DNA of 64,000 bases from Micromonospora humi (GCF_900090105.1 NZ_FMDM01000004.1:248001-312000); one strand, 5' to 3'; shown: positions 48,401-58,091, counted from the first letter of the stretch. Numbers and translations: made by a program. The notes: a model not told the origin generated them from the letters alone.

Positions 48401-50082
48401 ACCGCCGCCCGTTCGACCCGCGTCTGCTGCGTCGGGTCCCCGCGGCCCGGCGCGACCTCGCCGTGCTCGCACTCCTGGGCGGGCTGACCGCGCTGCTGGT
48501 GGTGGCCCAGGCCACCGCGCTGGCCACGGTGCTGGCCACCGCGATCGACGGGCGGCTGCACCGGCCGGCGCTCGCCGGTCTCCTCGCGGCGGTCACCGCC
48601 CGGGCACTGGTGAGCTGGGCGCAGGGCACGGTGGCGGCGCGGGCCGCCGCCACGGTCAAGGCGGCGCTGCGGGCGGACCTGCTGCGCGCGGTCGGCCGGC
48701 ACGGTCCCACCTGGGTCGCCGGCCGGCGGGCCGGGCAGCTCGCCACGCTCGCCGGTCGTGGCCTGGACGCGCTCGACCCCTACTTCACCGGCTACCTGCC
48801 GCAGCTCGTGCTGAGCGTGACGGTGCCGGCGGCGGTGCTGGCCCGGATCGTGTTCGCCGACTGGAGTTCGGCGCTGATCATCGCGCTCACCATCCCGCTC
48901 ATCCCGATCTTCGGGGCGCTGCTCGGCTGGCAGGCGCAGGCCGCCACCGAGCGCCAGTGGCGGCGGCTGTCGCTGCTCGGCGGGCACTTCCTCGACATGG
49001 TCGCCGGGCTGCCCACGCTGCGCGCGTTCGGCCGGGCCCGGGCCCAGGTGGACGTGGTGCGCCGGATGGCCGACGGCCACCGCGAGGCCACCATGCGGAC
49101 GCTGCGGATCGCGTTCCTGTCCGCGCTGGTCCTGGAACTGGTCGCCACGCTCTCCGTGGCGCTGGTCGCGGTGCCGGTCGGCATCCGCCTGCTCGGCGGC
49201 GGGATCACGCTCTCCACCGCGCTGCTGGTGCTGCTGCTCACACCGGAGGCGTACCTGCCGTTGCGGGCCGCCGGCAGCCGGTTCCACGCCAGCATGGAGG
49301 GGCTCACCGCGCTGGACGAGGCACTCACGCTGTCCGCGACCACCGAACCGGCCCCGCCGGCCGCCGGGCGCACGGCGCCGACCGGCCGCGGCGAGATCCG
49401 CTTCGAGGGCGTGACCGTCGCGTACGACCGGACGACCGCGCTGCGCGACGTCAACCTGACCATCCGCCCCGGCGACCGGGTGGCCGTCATCGGTCCCAGC
49501 GGCGCGGGCAAGAGCACGCTGCTCAACCTGCTCCTCGGTTTCGTCGCACCGACCGCCGGGCGGGTCACCGTGGACGGCGTCGACCTGGCCGGCGTCGACC
49601 TGGACGCCTGGCGGCGCGAGCTGGCCTGGGTGCCGCAGCGGGCACACCTGTTCGCCGGGTCGCTCGCCGACAACATCCGTCTCGGCGCGCCGGCCGCCGA
49701 CGCCACAGACGCCGTGCTGACCGCCGCGGTCGCCGCCGCCGCGCTGGACGAGGTGGTCGACGCGCTGCCGGCCGGGCTCGACACCCGGCTCGGCGAACGC
49801 GGCCACGGCCTCTCCAGCGGGCAACGCCAACGCGTCGCGCTGGCCCGGGCGTTCCTCCGGGACGCCCCGCTGGTGCTCCTCGACGAGCCGACCGCCCGGC
49901 TGGACAGCGCCAGCGAGGCGGTCGTGCTGACCGCCACCCGACGGCTGGTCGCCGGGCGGACCGCGCTGCTGGTCGCGCACCGGCCGGCGCTGCTGGCCGA
50001 CGCCGACCGGATCCTGCGCGTCGACGACGGCCGGGTCACCGAGCTGCGCCCGACCGCCACCGGCCCGGCGGTGATCCGATGA
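48397..50082 (+). CDS. cydD: CydD, ABC exporter for cytochrome bd assembly
   Basis: 561 aa, ABC membrane domain (helices within 20-300) plus NBD: Walker A GPSGAGKST about residue 366, signature LSSGQRQRVALARA, Walker B LVLLDEPTARLD, and switch His in LVAHRPALL. CydDC exports cysteine/glutathione or handles heme to allow assembly of bd oxidase; in thiol-different actinomycetes the physiological thiol is uncertain. Start GTG at 48397 inside the cydB stop. Confidence 0.93.
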   Translation: MNRRPFDPRLLRRVPAARRDLAVLALLGGLTALLVVAQATALATVLATAIDGRLHRPALAGLLAAVTARALVSWAQGTVAARAAATVKAALRADLLRAVGRHGPTWVAGRRAGQLATLAGRGLDALDPYFTGYLPQLVLSVTVPAAVLARIVFADWSSALIIALTIPLIPIFGALLGWQAQAATERQWRRLSLLGGHFLDMVAGLPTLRAFGRARAQVDVVRRMADGHREATMRTLRIAFLSALVLELVATLSVALVAVPVGIRLLGGGITLSTALLVLLLTPEAYLPLRAAGSRFHASMEGLTALDEALTLSATTEPAPPAAGRTAPTGRGEIRFEGVTVAYDRTTALRDVNLTIRPGDRVAVIGPSGAGKSTLLNLLLGFVAPTAGRVTVDGVDLAGVDLDAWRRELAWVPQRAHLFAGSLADNIRLGAPAADATDAVLTAAVAAAALDEVVDALPAGLDTRLGERGHGLSSGQRQRVALARAFLRDAPLVLLDEPTARLDSASEAVVLTATRRLVAGRTALLVAHRPALLADADRILRVDDGRVTELRPTATGPAVIR

Positions 50083-51920
50083 CCGCGGGCGACGGCGTGA
50101 CGCCGGTGGGCCGCGAGCCCGCCGGCCCGACCGGGGTCCCGGTGCAGGCGTCGGGCGCGCCGGAGCCACCGGCACCGCCCCGTCCGGGTGCCGAGCGCGC
50201 CGTGCTGCGCCTGGCCCGGCCCTACCTGGGCCGGCTGCTGGGCGCGGGGCTGCTCGCCGCCGCGACCGAGTTCGCCGGGCTGGCGCTGATGGCGACCGCC
50301 ACCTGGCTGCTGATGAGCGCCGCCGGCCGCCCGCCGCTCGACCGGCTGACCGTGGCGATCGTCGCGGTGCGGGCGCTGGCCGTCGGTCGGGGCGTGTTCC
50401 GCTACACCGAGCGGCTCGCCGGGCACGACGCCGTGCTCCGCATGATCACCGACGTACGGGCACGGGTCTTCGCCACGCTCGCCGTCCGGCGCGACGGCGC
50501 CGACCGGCGTACCGGTGACGCGCTCAGCCGCCTGGTCTCCGACGTGGAGGCGGCCCAGGACCTGCTCCTGCGCGTGCTGGTGCCGGGGGCGGCGGCGGCC
50601 CTGGTCAGCGTGCTCGCGGTCGGGGGCGCGGCGCTGATCTCGCCGCCGGCCGCCGGCGTCCTCGCGGTCGGCCTGCTGCTGGCCGGGGTGGCGCTGCCCG
50701 CGCTGGCCACCCGGCTGACCCGCCGGGCCGCCGACGAGGTGGCCCCGTTGCGGGGCGCGCTCGCGGTGGACGCGGTCGACCTCACCCACGGCGCCGCCGA
50801 CCTGGCCGCCTTCGGGGCGACCGACGCCGCGCTGGCCGCCGCGCGGGGGCGGGCCGGGCGGCTGGCCCGGTTGGAGCGCCGGCTCGCCGCGACCGGCTTC
50901 GCGGTGGACGCGGCCGGTGTGCTGGTGGGCGGCCTCACCGCCGCCGCGGTGGTGGTCGTGGCGCTGCGCGCCGACGTGCGTGGGGTGCTGGTCGGTGTGC
51001 TCGCGGTGGGCACGCTGGCCGCCGTCGAGGTGGCCCTCGCCCTGGTCGCCGCCGCCCGGCAACGCACCCAGCTCCGGGCCGGGCTGGCCCGGGTGGCCGA
51101 CCTGCTGACCGAGCCCGCGGCGCCGGCGCCGGCCACCGCCGCGCCGCCCGCGTCCGGCGGCCACGACGTGCGGTTCGAGGGCGTGACGGTCCGCTACCGG
51201 GCCGGTGCCGCGCCGGCGTTGGCCGGGTTCGACCTCGACCTGCCGGCCGGCCGGCGGGTGGCCGTGGTCGGGCCGAGCGGGGCCGGCAAGAGCACTGTCG
51301 CCGGGGTGCTCACCGGCGCGGTGGTCCCCACCGAGGGCCGGGTCACCGTCGGCGGCACGCCGGTCTCCGACCACCCGGCCGACGACCTGCCCCGGCTGGT
51401 CGGCGGCCTGCTCGCCGAGGCGTACGTCTTCCACGCCACGGTGCGGGAGAACCTGCTGCTCGGCCGGCCGGACGCCGGTGCGGCGGAGCTGGCCGACGCG
51501 ACCCGGGCGGCCGGGCTGCTGGACTGGGTACACGACCAGCCCGACGGCTGGGACACCGTGGTCGGCGAGCAGGGCGGGCAGCTCTCCGGCGGGCAGCGGC
51601 AGCGGCTCGCACTGGCCCGGGCGCTGCTGGCCGCCCCGCCGGTGCTGGTGCTGGACGAGCCGACCGAGGGCCTCGACCCGGCGGCGGCCGACGCGGTGCT
51701 CGCGTCCGCGCTCGCCGCCACCCCGGCCGGGCACTCGGTGCTGCTGATCAGCCACCGGCTCAGCGGGCTGGCCGGGCTGGACGAGGTCGTGGTGCTGGAG
51801 GACGGCGGGGTGGCGCAGCGCGGCCGGCACGACGAGCTGGTGGCGCGACCCGGCTGGTACCGGGAGCAGTGGCTGCGCCAGGAGGCGGCCGAGCGCGGCT
51901 ACCTGTCGCTCGCCCCCTGA
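50079..51920 (+). CDS. cydC: CydC, ABC exporter for cytochrome bd assembly
   Basis: 613 aa partner of CydD. A 45-residue Pro/Ala-rich extension precedes the membrane domain (about 50-340). NBD: Walker A GPSGAGKST about residue 397, signature [14 protein letters not shown], Walker B VLVLDEPTEGLDP, switch His in LISHRLSG. ATG at 50079 overlaps the cydD stop (ATGA). Completes a compact cydABDC cluster of four overlapping or nearly touching genes. Confidence 0.93.
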   Translation: MTAGDGVTPVGREPAGPTGVPVQASGAPEPPAPPRPGAERAVLRLARPYLGRLLGAGLLAAATEFAGLALMATATWLLMSAAGRPPLDRLTVAIVAVRALAVGRGVFRYTERLAGHDAVLRMITDVRARVFATLAVRRDGADRRTGDALSRLVSDVEAAQDLLLRVLVPGAAAALVSVLAVGGAALISPPAAGVLAVGLLLAGVALPALATRLTRRAADEVAPLRGALAVDAVDLTHGAADLAAFGATDAALAAARGRAGRLARLERRLAATGFAVDAAGVLVGGLTAAAVVVVALRADVRGVLVGVLAVGTLAAVEVALALVAAARQRTQLRAGLARVADLLTEPAAPAPATAAPPASGGHDVRFEGVTVRYRAGAAPALAGFDLDLPAGRRVAVVGPSGAGKSTVAGVLTGAVVPTEGRVTVGGTPVSDHPADDLPRLVGGLLAEAYVFHATVRENLLLGRPDAGAAELADATRAAGLLDWVHDQPDGWDTVVGEQGGQLSGGQRQRLALARALLAAPPVLVLDEPTEGLDPAAADAVLASALAATPAGHSVLLISHRLSGLAGLDEVVVLEDGGVAQRGRHDELVARPGWYREQWLRQEAAERGYLSLAP

Positions 51921-51979
51921 GCCGGCGGTAGGGGATTTCCCCGACGCGGCCCGTGGCCCGACGGTGGCAGGCTGGTGCC

Positions 51980-52672
51980 ATGCGCGTGGATCAGGAGGCA
52001 CGGGTCGAGGACCGGCTGCGCGAGCTGTCCGGTCGGCTGCACGGGCCCACCCGGTTGAAGGCCGACCTGCTGACCGAGGCGCGGCACGCGCTGGAGGACG
52101 CCGCCGAGGCGTACCGGGACGGCGGCCTGCCCCGGGCCGAGGCCGAGCGGCGGGCGGTGGCCGAGTTCGGCAGCGTCGCCCAACTCGCGCCCGGCTTCCA
52201 GGCCGAGCTGGCCGCCGGCGCGTTGCGCGGGCTGGCGCTGCGCACGCTCGCGGTGGCGGGAGTGCTCATCGCCGCCGGGGACCTGACCTGGCAGGGGTCG
52301 AGCTGGAGCGCCGGGCCGCGCCCGCCGTCGGGCTACCTGCTGCTCTCCGCCGCGCTGAACGGCATCTGGGCGGTGGTCGGCGGGTTGGCGCTGGCCGGGC
52401 TGCTGCTCGGCGCGCTGGCCGCCCGGCGGGCGTCGGCCGGTGTCCTCCGGTCGGCCCGGGTGGTCGGTTTCGGGCTGACCGGCGGCCTGCTGGTCGGCGC
52501 GCTCGCCGGCGGCGCGTTGTTCGGCTGGTCGGTCCGGCTGTGGGACGCCGCGCTCACCTGGCCTCCGATGATCATCGGAGCGGTGGTGGTGTCGGCGGCC
52601 TGGTTCGCCCTGGCCCGCTCGGCCCGCTGGTGGCTGCTGAGCGCGCGCGGCGCCCGGTTGGCCCGGCGGTGA
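51980..52672 (+). CDS. HAAS-domain membrane protein
   Basis: 230 aa. N-terminal 75 residues form a helical permease-prefix/HAAS-like domain (VEDRLRELSGRLHGPTRLKADLLTEARH, then AEAERRAVAEFGSVAQLAPGF). Four membrane helices follow. Such proteins are usually paired with a PadR regulator, which here is encoded convergently eight bases away. A role as membrane partner or target of that PadR protein is inferred. ATG at 51980; an in-frame ATG at 51953 lies upstream but lacks similarity. Confidence 0.8.
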   Translation: MRVDQEARVEDRLRELSGRLHGPTRLKADLLTEARHALEDAAEAYRDGGLPRAEAERRAVAEFGSVAQLAPGFQAELAAGALRGLALRTLAVAGVLIAAGDLTWQGSSWSAGPRPPSGYLLLSAALNGIWAVVGGLALAGLLLGALAARRASAGVLRSARVVGFGLTGGLLVGALAGGALFGWSVRLWDAALTWPPMIIGAVVVSAAWFALARSARWWLLSARGARLARR

Positions 52673-52680
52673 GGAACGGG

Positions 52681-53022
52681 TCAGGCCGGCGCCGTCGGCG
52701 GCTCGTCCGCGCCGAGGAAGCGGCCGACGGTGGCGCTGAACTCGCGCCAGCCGGCCCGTTCCCCGGCGAGCGCCCGGCCACCGGCCTCGGTGAGTTGGTA
52801 GGTGCGCCGTTCCCGGCCGTTGACCGTGCTCCAGGTGCTCGCCACCAGGCCGGCGCGTTCCAGCCGGCGCAGCGCCGGATAGATGGTGCCGGTGGGCAGG
52901 TCCAGCGTGCCGCCGCTGCGCGCCCGCAGCGCCTCGATGATCGCGTAGCCGTGCCGCGAGCCCTGCTCCAGCACGGCCAGCAGCAGCGCGTCCAGGTGTC
53001 CGTGCAGCGCCTGCGCCTTCAT
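52681..53022 (-). CDS. PadR-family transcriptional regulator
   Basis: 113 aa, short PadR (subfamily 2): LHGHLDALLLAVLEQGSRHGYAIIEALR, LDLPTGTIYPALRRLERAGLV, then the wing GRERRTYQLTEAGGRAL. No C-terminal ligand domain beyond one helix. It is convergent with the HAAS-domain gene with only eight bases between stops, an unusual orientation for this pair, which is more often codirectional. ATG at 53022. Confidence 0.9.
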   Translation of the reverse strand: MKAQALHGHLDALLLAVLEQGSRHGYAIIEALRARSGGTLDLPTGTIYPALRRLERAGLVASTWSTVNGRERRTYQLTEAGGRALAGERAGWREFSATVGRFLGADEPPTAPA

Positions 53023-53168
53023 GCGTAGAAAGCCTACTTGTCCGGGCTCCGGGACGCCACCGGGGTGCGGCTCCCAACCGGAACCGGTCGCCCACTAGGG
53101 TATGTGCGCAGAGTCACTCGGCGGCGCGACGCCGCCGGGTGGGCACCCGAACGCACACGGAGGTCAGC

Positions 53169-54137
53169 GTGGCCCGCCAGTCGCCCCAACGGCCCGACGC
53201 CGACGAGCCCGAGCTCGACGACACCGAGACGCCGGCCGAAGCAGACGAGGTCGAGGTCGACCGCCCGGCCGCCGACCGCGCGCTCTGGGACGAGGTGCGG
53301 ATCGACCCGGTGGAGATCGCCCTGCCCGCCGGCACCGGCTACACGCTGCGGGCCTACCGGTCCGCGCGGGAGCTGACCCCGACCGACGTCGCCGAGCGCG
53401 ACCTGGACGACCCCTTCCTGGCCCGCCGCCAGGTCGTCGAGACCGAGGACGACGAGGAGGTGGTGATCCTCGACGAGGAGTTCGCCGCCCTCTCCGCCGA
53501 CGAGGACGACGAGGACGGGAAGAAGGACGGCGAGCGCGCCACGACCCGTCGCGGCACGGCCGACGCCGACGCGGACGCGGACGCGGACGACGCGGACGCC
53601 GCCGGCGACGAGGACGACGACGAAACGGACGAGGACGACGCCGCGGGCGACGAGGAGGTGCCGGTCTTCCTCACCCACAAGGGCAAGCTGCTGCTGTTCA
53701 AGACGCCGGAGTCACTCGTCACTTTCATCCGTTCCGGTGCGCCCAACGACCTATCCCAGCTGGACAGTTGGAATGAACTGTCCGAACGGCTGGAACCGGC
53801 CGACATCGCCCCCCTGGACGAGGACACCTACGAACTCGACCTGGTGGTGGAGAACCTGCGCGGCGGGCACGACGCGTGGGATCCCGCGCTGCTGATCGAG
53901 GCCGGCGAGATCGCCCGTGACCTGGCGTACGCCCTGCGGCTACCGGCCGTGCTCGACATGCTCTCCGCCGGGTCCAGCCTGGACGATCTGGACGAGGCGC
54001 TGCGCGCTTCCGTCAACGGCGGGGTGGGTGGTTTCCTGGGTCGCCGCCGGTTGAAGAAAATCGGGGCACAAACCGCAAGTCTGGGTTGGCGCACCATTGT
54101 CGGCAAGATCTCTGCCGTTGTGGACTGGCGCGACTGA
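53169..54137 (+). CDS. Acidic actinobacterial protein of unknown function
   Basis: 322 aa. Residues 1-165 are disordered and very acidic, including a DADADADADD run coded by a GACGCG-type hexanucleotide repeat (53564-53600). The C-terminal half is folded: VPVFLTHKGKLLLFKTPESLVTFIR, then ELDLVVENLRGGHDAWDPALL and a helical end. No catalytic motif. GTG at 53169 follows GGAGG (53158-53163 region); ATG at 53139 would place the ribosome site inside the gene. It precedes the IS110-like gene by 64 bases on the same strand. Some databases label relatives as primase; I see no primase motif. Confidence 0.78.
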   Translation: MARQSPQRPDADEPELDDTETPAEADEVEVDRPAADRALWDEVRIDPVEIALPAGTGYTLRAYRSARELTPTDVAERDLDDPFLARRQVVETEDDEEVVILDEEFAALSADEDDEDGKKDGERATTRRGTADADADADADDADAAGDEDDDETDEDDAAGDEEVPVFLTHKGKLLLFKTPESLVTFIRSGAPNDLSQLDSWNELSERLEPADIAPLDEDTYELDLVVENLRGGHDAWDPALLIEAGEIARDLAYALRLPAVLDMLSAGSSLDDLDEALRASVNGGVGGFLGRRRLKKIGAQTASLGWRTIVGKISAVVDWRD

Positions 54138-54201
54138 CCCGGAGCGGGGAGCATCAGTCTCTGGCAGAACAAGACCTGTGTCCCGGGAGGAGGACGACGC
54201 C

Positions 54202-56628
54202 GTGGCGCTCGTGCGCGTGTACTGCGGTCTGGCCTCGGCAGATCCGGCCGACCGAACGGCCTCGGCCGGAACGACGCTGACGTCCGCTGTGGTCGACGAC
54301 GCAGGCCGTCTTCTGCACGTCTGTGAGATCGGTGACGAGCCCGCCGGCTACGCCCGGCTGGTCGCGCTCCTGGTGGAGCGGTCCGGCGGGCCGAGCGGGG
54401 CGGCCATCGCCGCGGACAGCGACGACCACACGGTCACCTCGCTGCTCAGCGCCGCCGGCCGGCCGCTCGCGATCGCGGACGACGACTCGGTCGACGACTT
54501 CGCCGAGCGCTTCGCCGACGACGACTCCCTGGAGGAGATGCAGTCCCCGCCGGCCGAGCGCCGCGCGGTCGGTCTGGCCCGGGCCCTGCAGGCCGGCGCG
54601 CTCTCCGCGGTGAGCCTCCCCGCCCCGCGCGACCTCGCCGGCTACAAGCAGGTCCTGTCCGCGCACGCGGCGCTGGCCAGCGGGCGCCACTCGGCCGCGG
54701 TGACGCTGCGCGAGGTGCTGCGCGAGGTCTACCCGGCCGCGCTGCGGGCCTACCCCGACCCCGCCGAACCGGTCGCCCTGGCGGTGCTCGACGCGCTGCC
54801 CGAACCGAGCATGCTGACCGGCGCCGGCCGTGGCCGCGAGATCGGCGCGGCCACCGAGGCGGTGACCGCGCAGCTGGCCGCCGAGGGCCTGGCGGACGCC
54901 GACACCGTCACCGAGGCGGTGACCGCGCTGCGCGTCGCCATCTCCGAAACCCCCCGGCGGGCCACCGTCAACCGGGTGCTCACCGCTGCCGTCGCCGAGA
55001 CGGTGCGGCAGGCCGTCGCGTCCGTCCGGGCCTTGGACGCCGGCTGCGACGCGCTGGTGGGCGCGCTCGCCGAGCGCGCCACGCCCGCCCCGGCCCCCGG
55101 CCGTCGAGCCGCCGCCCGCCGCGGCGAGCAGGTCGAGGAACTGACCGCGCCCACCGGGCTGCGTCCGGTGCGCCCGGCCCCGCCCGCGCCCGCCGTCGAG
55201 CCGGCCGGTCGGCGCAGCCGACCCGAGCCGGAGCCCGACGCCACCGAACCGGTGGGCCGGCGCAGCCGACCCGAGCCGGTCCCCGGTGGCCGGCGCAGCC
55301 GCCCGGAACCGGTCTCCGGTCCCGCCGCGACGAGCACGCCCCGACCGCTCGGCCCGCCGCCGGTGGCACCCGCCCCGGTCACGCCGCCGCCGGTCGCCCC
55401 GGCCCCGATGGCCCCGATGGCCCCGGTCGCCCCGGCCGCGGCACTGGGCCGGCCGATGTCCGCGCCCCCGAGCCGTCCCGAACCGACCGGCGCCCCGCTG
55501 CCCTCGCGGGTGGACGGGCCGACCAACCGGCCGGTCTCCGCGCCACCCCCGCCGCCGCCCGGGATCACCCCGATCACCCCGTCCCAGCGCGGTGCGGTGC
55601 CGCCGGCCGAGGCCGGCGAGCCGTTCCGGCCGACGCTGACCACCGCGGCGATCAACAAGGCCCGGGCCGAGCGGCAGCGCACGGTCATCCCGCCGCGCCC
55701 GAAGACCACTCCGGCGGAACCGCCCACCGGCGGCTTCAGCGCCACCGATCTGAGTATCCCGGTGCCGAACCCGCGCCCGTCCGCCCCGGAGGCCGCGCCG
55801 CCGGGTTCCCGGGCCAACTGGCCGCTGGTCAACACCGGTGACGACCAGGCCGACCGGGAGCGGGAGGCGCCCGCCTACCCGTACGGGCGGAGTGTGGACG
55901 CACCGAGTGACCCGGGTCGGGTCACCCCGCCGTGGCTCGCCGACGACCTGCCGCAGGAGCCGCCGATGCTGCGGCTGGTCGAGCCGCCACCGCTGGCCGA
56001 CCGGGCGCTGCGCGCCGGGCTGGACCGCCCGACCGACCCGGGCCTGAACCGACCGACCGACCCGGGCCTGGACACGCCGCCGCTGCGGCTGGTCGACCGG
56101 GGCGGCGCGGCCCGGACGCAGTCCCACGTCGAGATGCCCGCTCCGCTGGAGCGACGCCCCGCGCCGAAGGAGCACCGGCCCCCGCCGGTCTCCGACGAGG
56201 GCGACGGCGATCTGCTGATCTTCGCGCAGGCCAAGTCCGCCTGGTTCGTCGGGCACGGCGACGAGGCCGACCTGGAGTGGTCCTCCACCGCCGACACCGG
56301 CTGGCAGGCCGCCGAGCAGGCGGCCCGGCCGGCGATCGGCTCGGAGACCAAGGCCGGCCTGCCCAAGCGCGTGCCGCAGGCCAACCTGGTGCCGGGATCG
56401 CCCCTTCGCGAGGAACGTCCACTGCGGATCGTCCGCAACGCGGCCAGCCTCGCCGAGAACACCACCGGCTACTTCCGGGGGTGGCGCCGCGGTCAGGAGA
56501 TCGGCGGCTTCGCCGTGGGCGGCCGACCGGGCCGTGAGGCAGCCGGCGGCTGGGACTTCAGCCGGGACACCGGCGACCGCGACGACGAGCGGGAATACGA
56601 ATACCGCTCGGCGGGCTACCGGTCCTGA
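54202..56628 (+). CDS. IS110-transposase-derived protein with Pro-rich and C-terminal modules
   Basis: 808 aa. Residues 1-300 follow the IS110 N-domain pattern: AVVDDAGRLLHVCEIGDEPA, AADSDDHTVTSLLSAAGRPL, RAVGLARALQAGAL, then AGYKQVLSAHAALASGRHSA and LREVYPAAL. Acidic catalytic positions of IS110 (DEDD) are not kept in order, and the C-terminal Ser transposase domain is missing, so a domesticated, inactive derivative is inferred. Residues 300-640 are Pro/Arg-rich with RRSRPEP repeats. The end (from 665) holds IFAQAKSAWF, ADTGWQAAEQA and GLPKRVPQANLVPG, a module shared with the conservon kinase. GTG at 54202 follows GGGAGGAGG. Confidence 0.75.
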   Translation: MALVRVYCGLASADPADRTASAGTTLTSAVVDDAGRLLHVCEIGDEPAGYARLVALLVERSGGPSGAAIAADSDDHTVTSLLSAAGRPLAIADDDSVDDFAERFADDDSLEEMQSPPAERRAVGLARALQAGALSAVSLPAPRDLAGYKQVLSAHAALASGRHSAAVTLREVLREVYPAALRAYPDPAEPVALAVLDALPEPSMLTGAGRGREIGAATEAVTAQLAAEGLADADTVTEAVTALRVAISETPRRATVNRVLTAAVAETVRQAVASVRALDAGCDALVGALAERATPAPAPGRRAAARRGEQVEELTAPTGLRPVRPAPPAPAVEPAGRRSRPEPEPDATEPVGRRSRPEPVPGGRRSRPEPVSGPAATSTPRPLGPPPVAPAPVTPPPVAPAPMAPMAPVAPAAALGRPMSAPPSRPEPTGAPLPSRVDGPTNRPVSAPPPPPPGITPITPSQRGAVPPAEAGEPFRPTLTTAAINKARAERQRTVIPPRPKTTPAEPPTGGFSATDLSIPVPNPRPSAPEAAPPGSRANWPLVNTGDDQADREREAPAYPYGRSVDAPSDPGRVTPPWLADDLPQEPPMLRLVEPPPLADRALRAGLDRPTDPGLNRPTDPGLDTPPLRLVDRGGAARTQSHVEMPAPLERRPAPKEHRPPPVSDEGDGDLLIFAQAKSAWFVGHGDEADLEWSSTADTGWQAAEQAARPAIGSETKAGLPKRVPQANLVPGSPLREERPLRIVRNAASLAENTTGYFRGWRRGQEIGGFAVGGRPGREAAGGWDFSRDTGDRDDEREYEYRSAGYRS

Positions 56629-56753
56629 CCGCACGCCGCAGGCCTGGTGTTCCTGCCCACACCCGGATAATTTGACGCCGGGTCCGGCCGGCCGGGAACA
56701 TACCCGGCGGACCAGCGGCGGCGCGTGTTCGCCGTGGTGGGAAGGCGACTCCA

Positions 56754-57974
56754 TTGGCGACACCGGCATTCGACTCCACCATGCTCACCCGTCGGGGCGT
56801 CCTCGCGGCCGCGGCCGGCAGCCTGCTGCTCGCGGGCTGCGGGCCGCAGGGTCAGCGGCCCGACGACGGCACCAGCAGCAGCGCACCCGGTGACCAGAAT
56901 CTGGTCGTCGGCGTCAGCCTGGAACTGAGCGGCCGGGGTGCGGCGCTCGGTGTGGTGCAGCGGCGGGCGCTGGAGATCACCGCGGAGGCGCTGAACCGGT
57001 CCGGTATCCCGGTCGGCAACCTGCTCCGGTCCGTCCGGCTGGAGTTCCGGGACAACGGCAGCGACCCGGAGGTCGCCGGCCGGCACGCCACCGAGTTGAC
57101 CCGCGCCGGGGCCCACGCCCTGGTCGGCGGCGTCCTCGGCGACACCGCCACGGCCATCGCGGTGGCCGCCCAGCGGGTCAAGACACCGTTCCTCGCGCTG
57201 GGCTTCTCCGACCGCATCGTGCTGCCGCTGTCCGAGCGCACGTACAGCTTCAAGCTCACCCCGGACGCCACCGACATGGCGCGCCGAATGGTGGACCTGC
57301 TCGAGACGCAGCGGGTCGGACGGGTGGCCCTGCTGGCCGAGGACGGGCCGCACGGCGACTCCGGCGTACGGGCGCTCCGGGAGGCGTTCGCCAGCAGCAC
57401 CGTGGACCTGGGACGCACGGTACGCCTGCCGGCCGGCGGTCGGAGCTTCCGCGCCGCCGCCGAGCGGGTCGCCGCCGGGAACCCGGACGCCGTCATCGTG
57501 TGGGGCACCGCACCCGACTCCGGCACCGCCGCGCGGGAACTGCGCCGCGCCGGCCACCGGGGCGCGCTCTTCTTCGACGCCGGCGCCGTCGTCGACGACA
57601 CGTTGAGCGGCGCCAACGCGAAGGCGGTCGAGGGCGCGTACGCGGTGCACCCGGCCTGCCTCGGCGGTTCCGCGCTCATGGCCACCAGCGGGGCGCTGGT
57701 GGCCCGGCGGGACTTCGACTACCGCTACACCCGGAAGCACGGCACCTCGGTCGGCTTCGCCCCGTACGCGGCGGACGCGCTGCAACTTGTCGCCGCGGCG
57801 GCCCGCAAGGCGACGAGCCTCGACCGGGGCCGGCTGCGGGCGTTCCTGCAGACCCAGACGAGCGAGGGCATCGCGGGCGGGTACGCGTTCACCGCCGACC
57901 GGCACGGGGGCATGGAGGCCGACTCGCTCGGCGTCTACCAGGTGTCCCAGGGCAGCTGGACCCGGTACGCCTGA
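56754..57974 (+). CDS. Lipoprotein branched-chain-type solute-binding protein
   Basis: 406 aa, type I periplasmic-binding fold (Peripla_BP_6). Lipobox LLAGC with lipidated Cys about residue 28, then a Ser/Gly linker and the domain: VGVSLELSGRGAALGVVQRRALEI, FRDNGSDPEVAGRHATELT, and VGGVLGDTATAIAVAAQRV. No permease or ATPase genes are adjacent, so it may sense ligands for the nearby conservon or feed another transporter. TTG at 56754 (after GGGAAGG) gives the longest plausible signal; ATG at 56781 is an alternative. The 125 bases before it hold no gene. Confidence 0.85.
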   Translation: MATPAFDSTMLTRRGVLAAAAGSLLLAGCGPQGQRPDDGTSSSAPGDQNLVVGVSLELSGRGAALGVVQRRALEITAEALNRSGIPVGNLLRSVRLEFRDNGSDPEVAGRHATELTRAGAHALVGGVLGDTATAIAVAAQRVKTPFLALGFSDRIVLPLSERTYSFKLTPDATDMARRMVDLLETQRVGRVALLAEDGPHGDSGVRALREAFASSTVDLGRTVRLPAGGRSFRAAAERVAAGNPDAVIVWGTAPDSGTAARELRRAGHRGALFFDAGAVVDDTLSGANAKAVEGAYAVHPACLGGSALMATSGALVARRDFDYRYTRKHGTSVGFAPYAADALQLVAAAARKATSLDRGRLRAFLQTQTSEGIAGGYAFTADRHGGMEADSLGVYQVSQGSWTRYA

Positions 57975-57984
57975 CCGTCGGTTG

Positions 57985-58013
57985 CCCGGGCCGTCCCCGT
58001 GGGACGGTCCGGG
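57985..58013. terminator. Terminator after solute-binding protein gene
   Basis: Arms 57985-57997 and 58001-58013 pair with one G-U, loop of three, ten bases after the stop. Confidence 0.8.
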
Positions 58014-58045
58014 CGAGCGCGCATCACGTCCGGCGACGGACAGCA

Positions 58046-58082
58046 GGAAGCGCCCGGTGGCCGATGGCCGCCGGGCGCTTCC
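58046..58082. terminator. Terminator of conservon operon
   Basis: GGAAGCGCCCGG (58046-58057) and CCGGGCGCTTCC (58071-58082) with an inner GGCC/GGCC pair, ten bases beyond the cvnD stop on the minus strand. Confidence 0.85.
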
Positions 58083-58091
58083 GCGCGTCGG

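Noticed and set aside
54202..56628. Active IS110 insertion sequence
   Set aside because: The catalytic acidic set and the C-terminal Ser domain are missing, no element ends are visible, and it is fused to unrelated modules.
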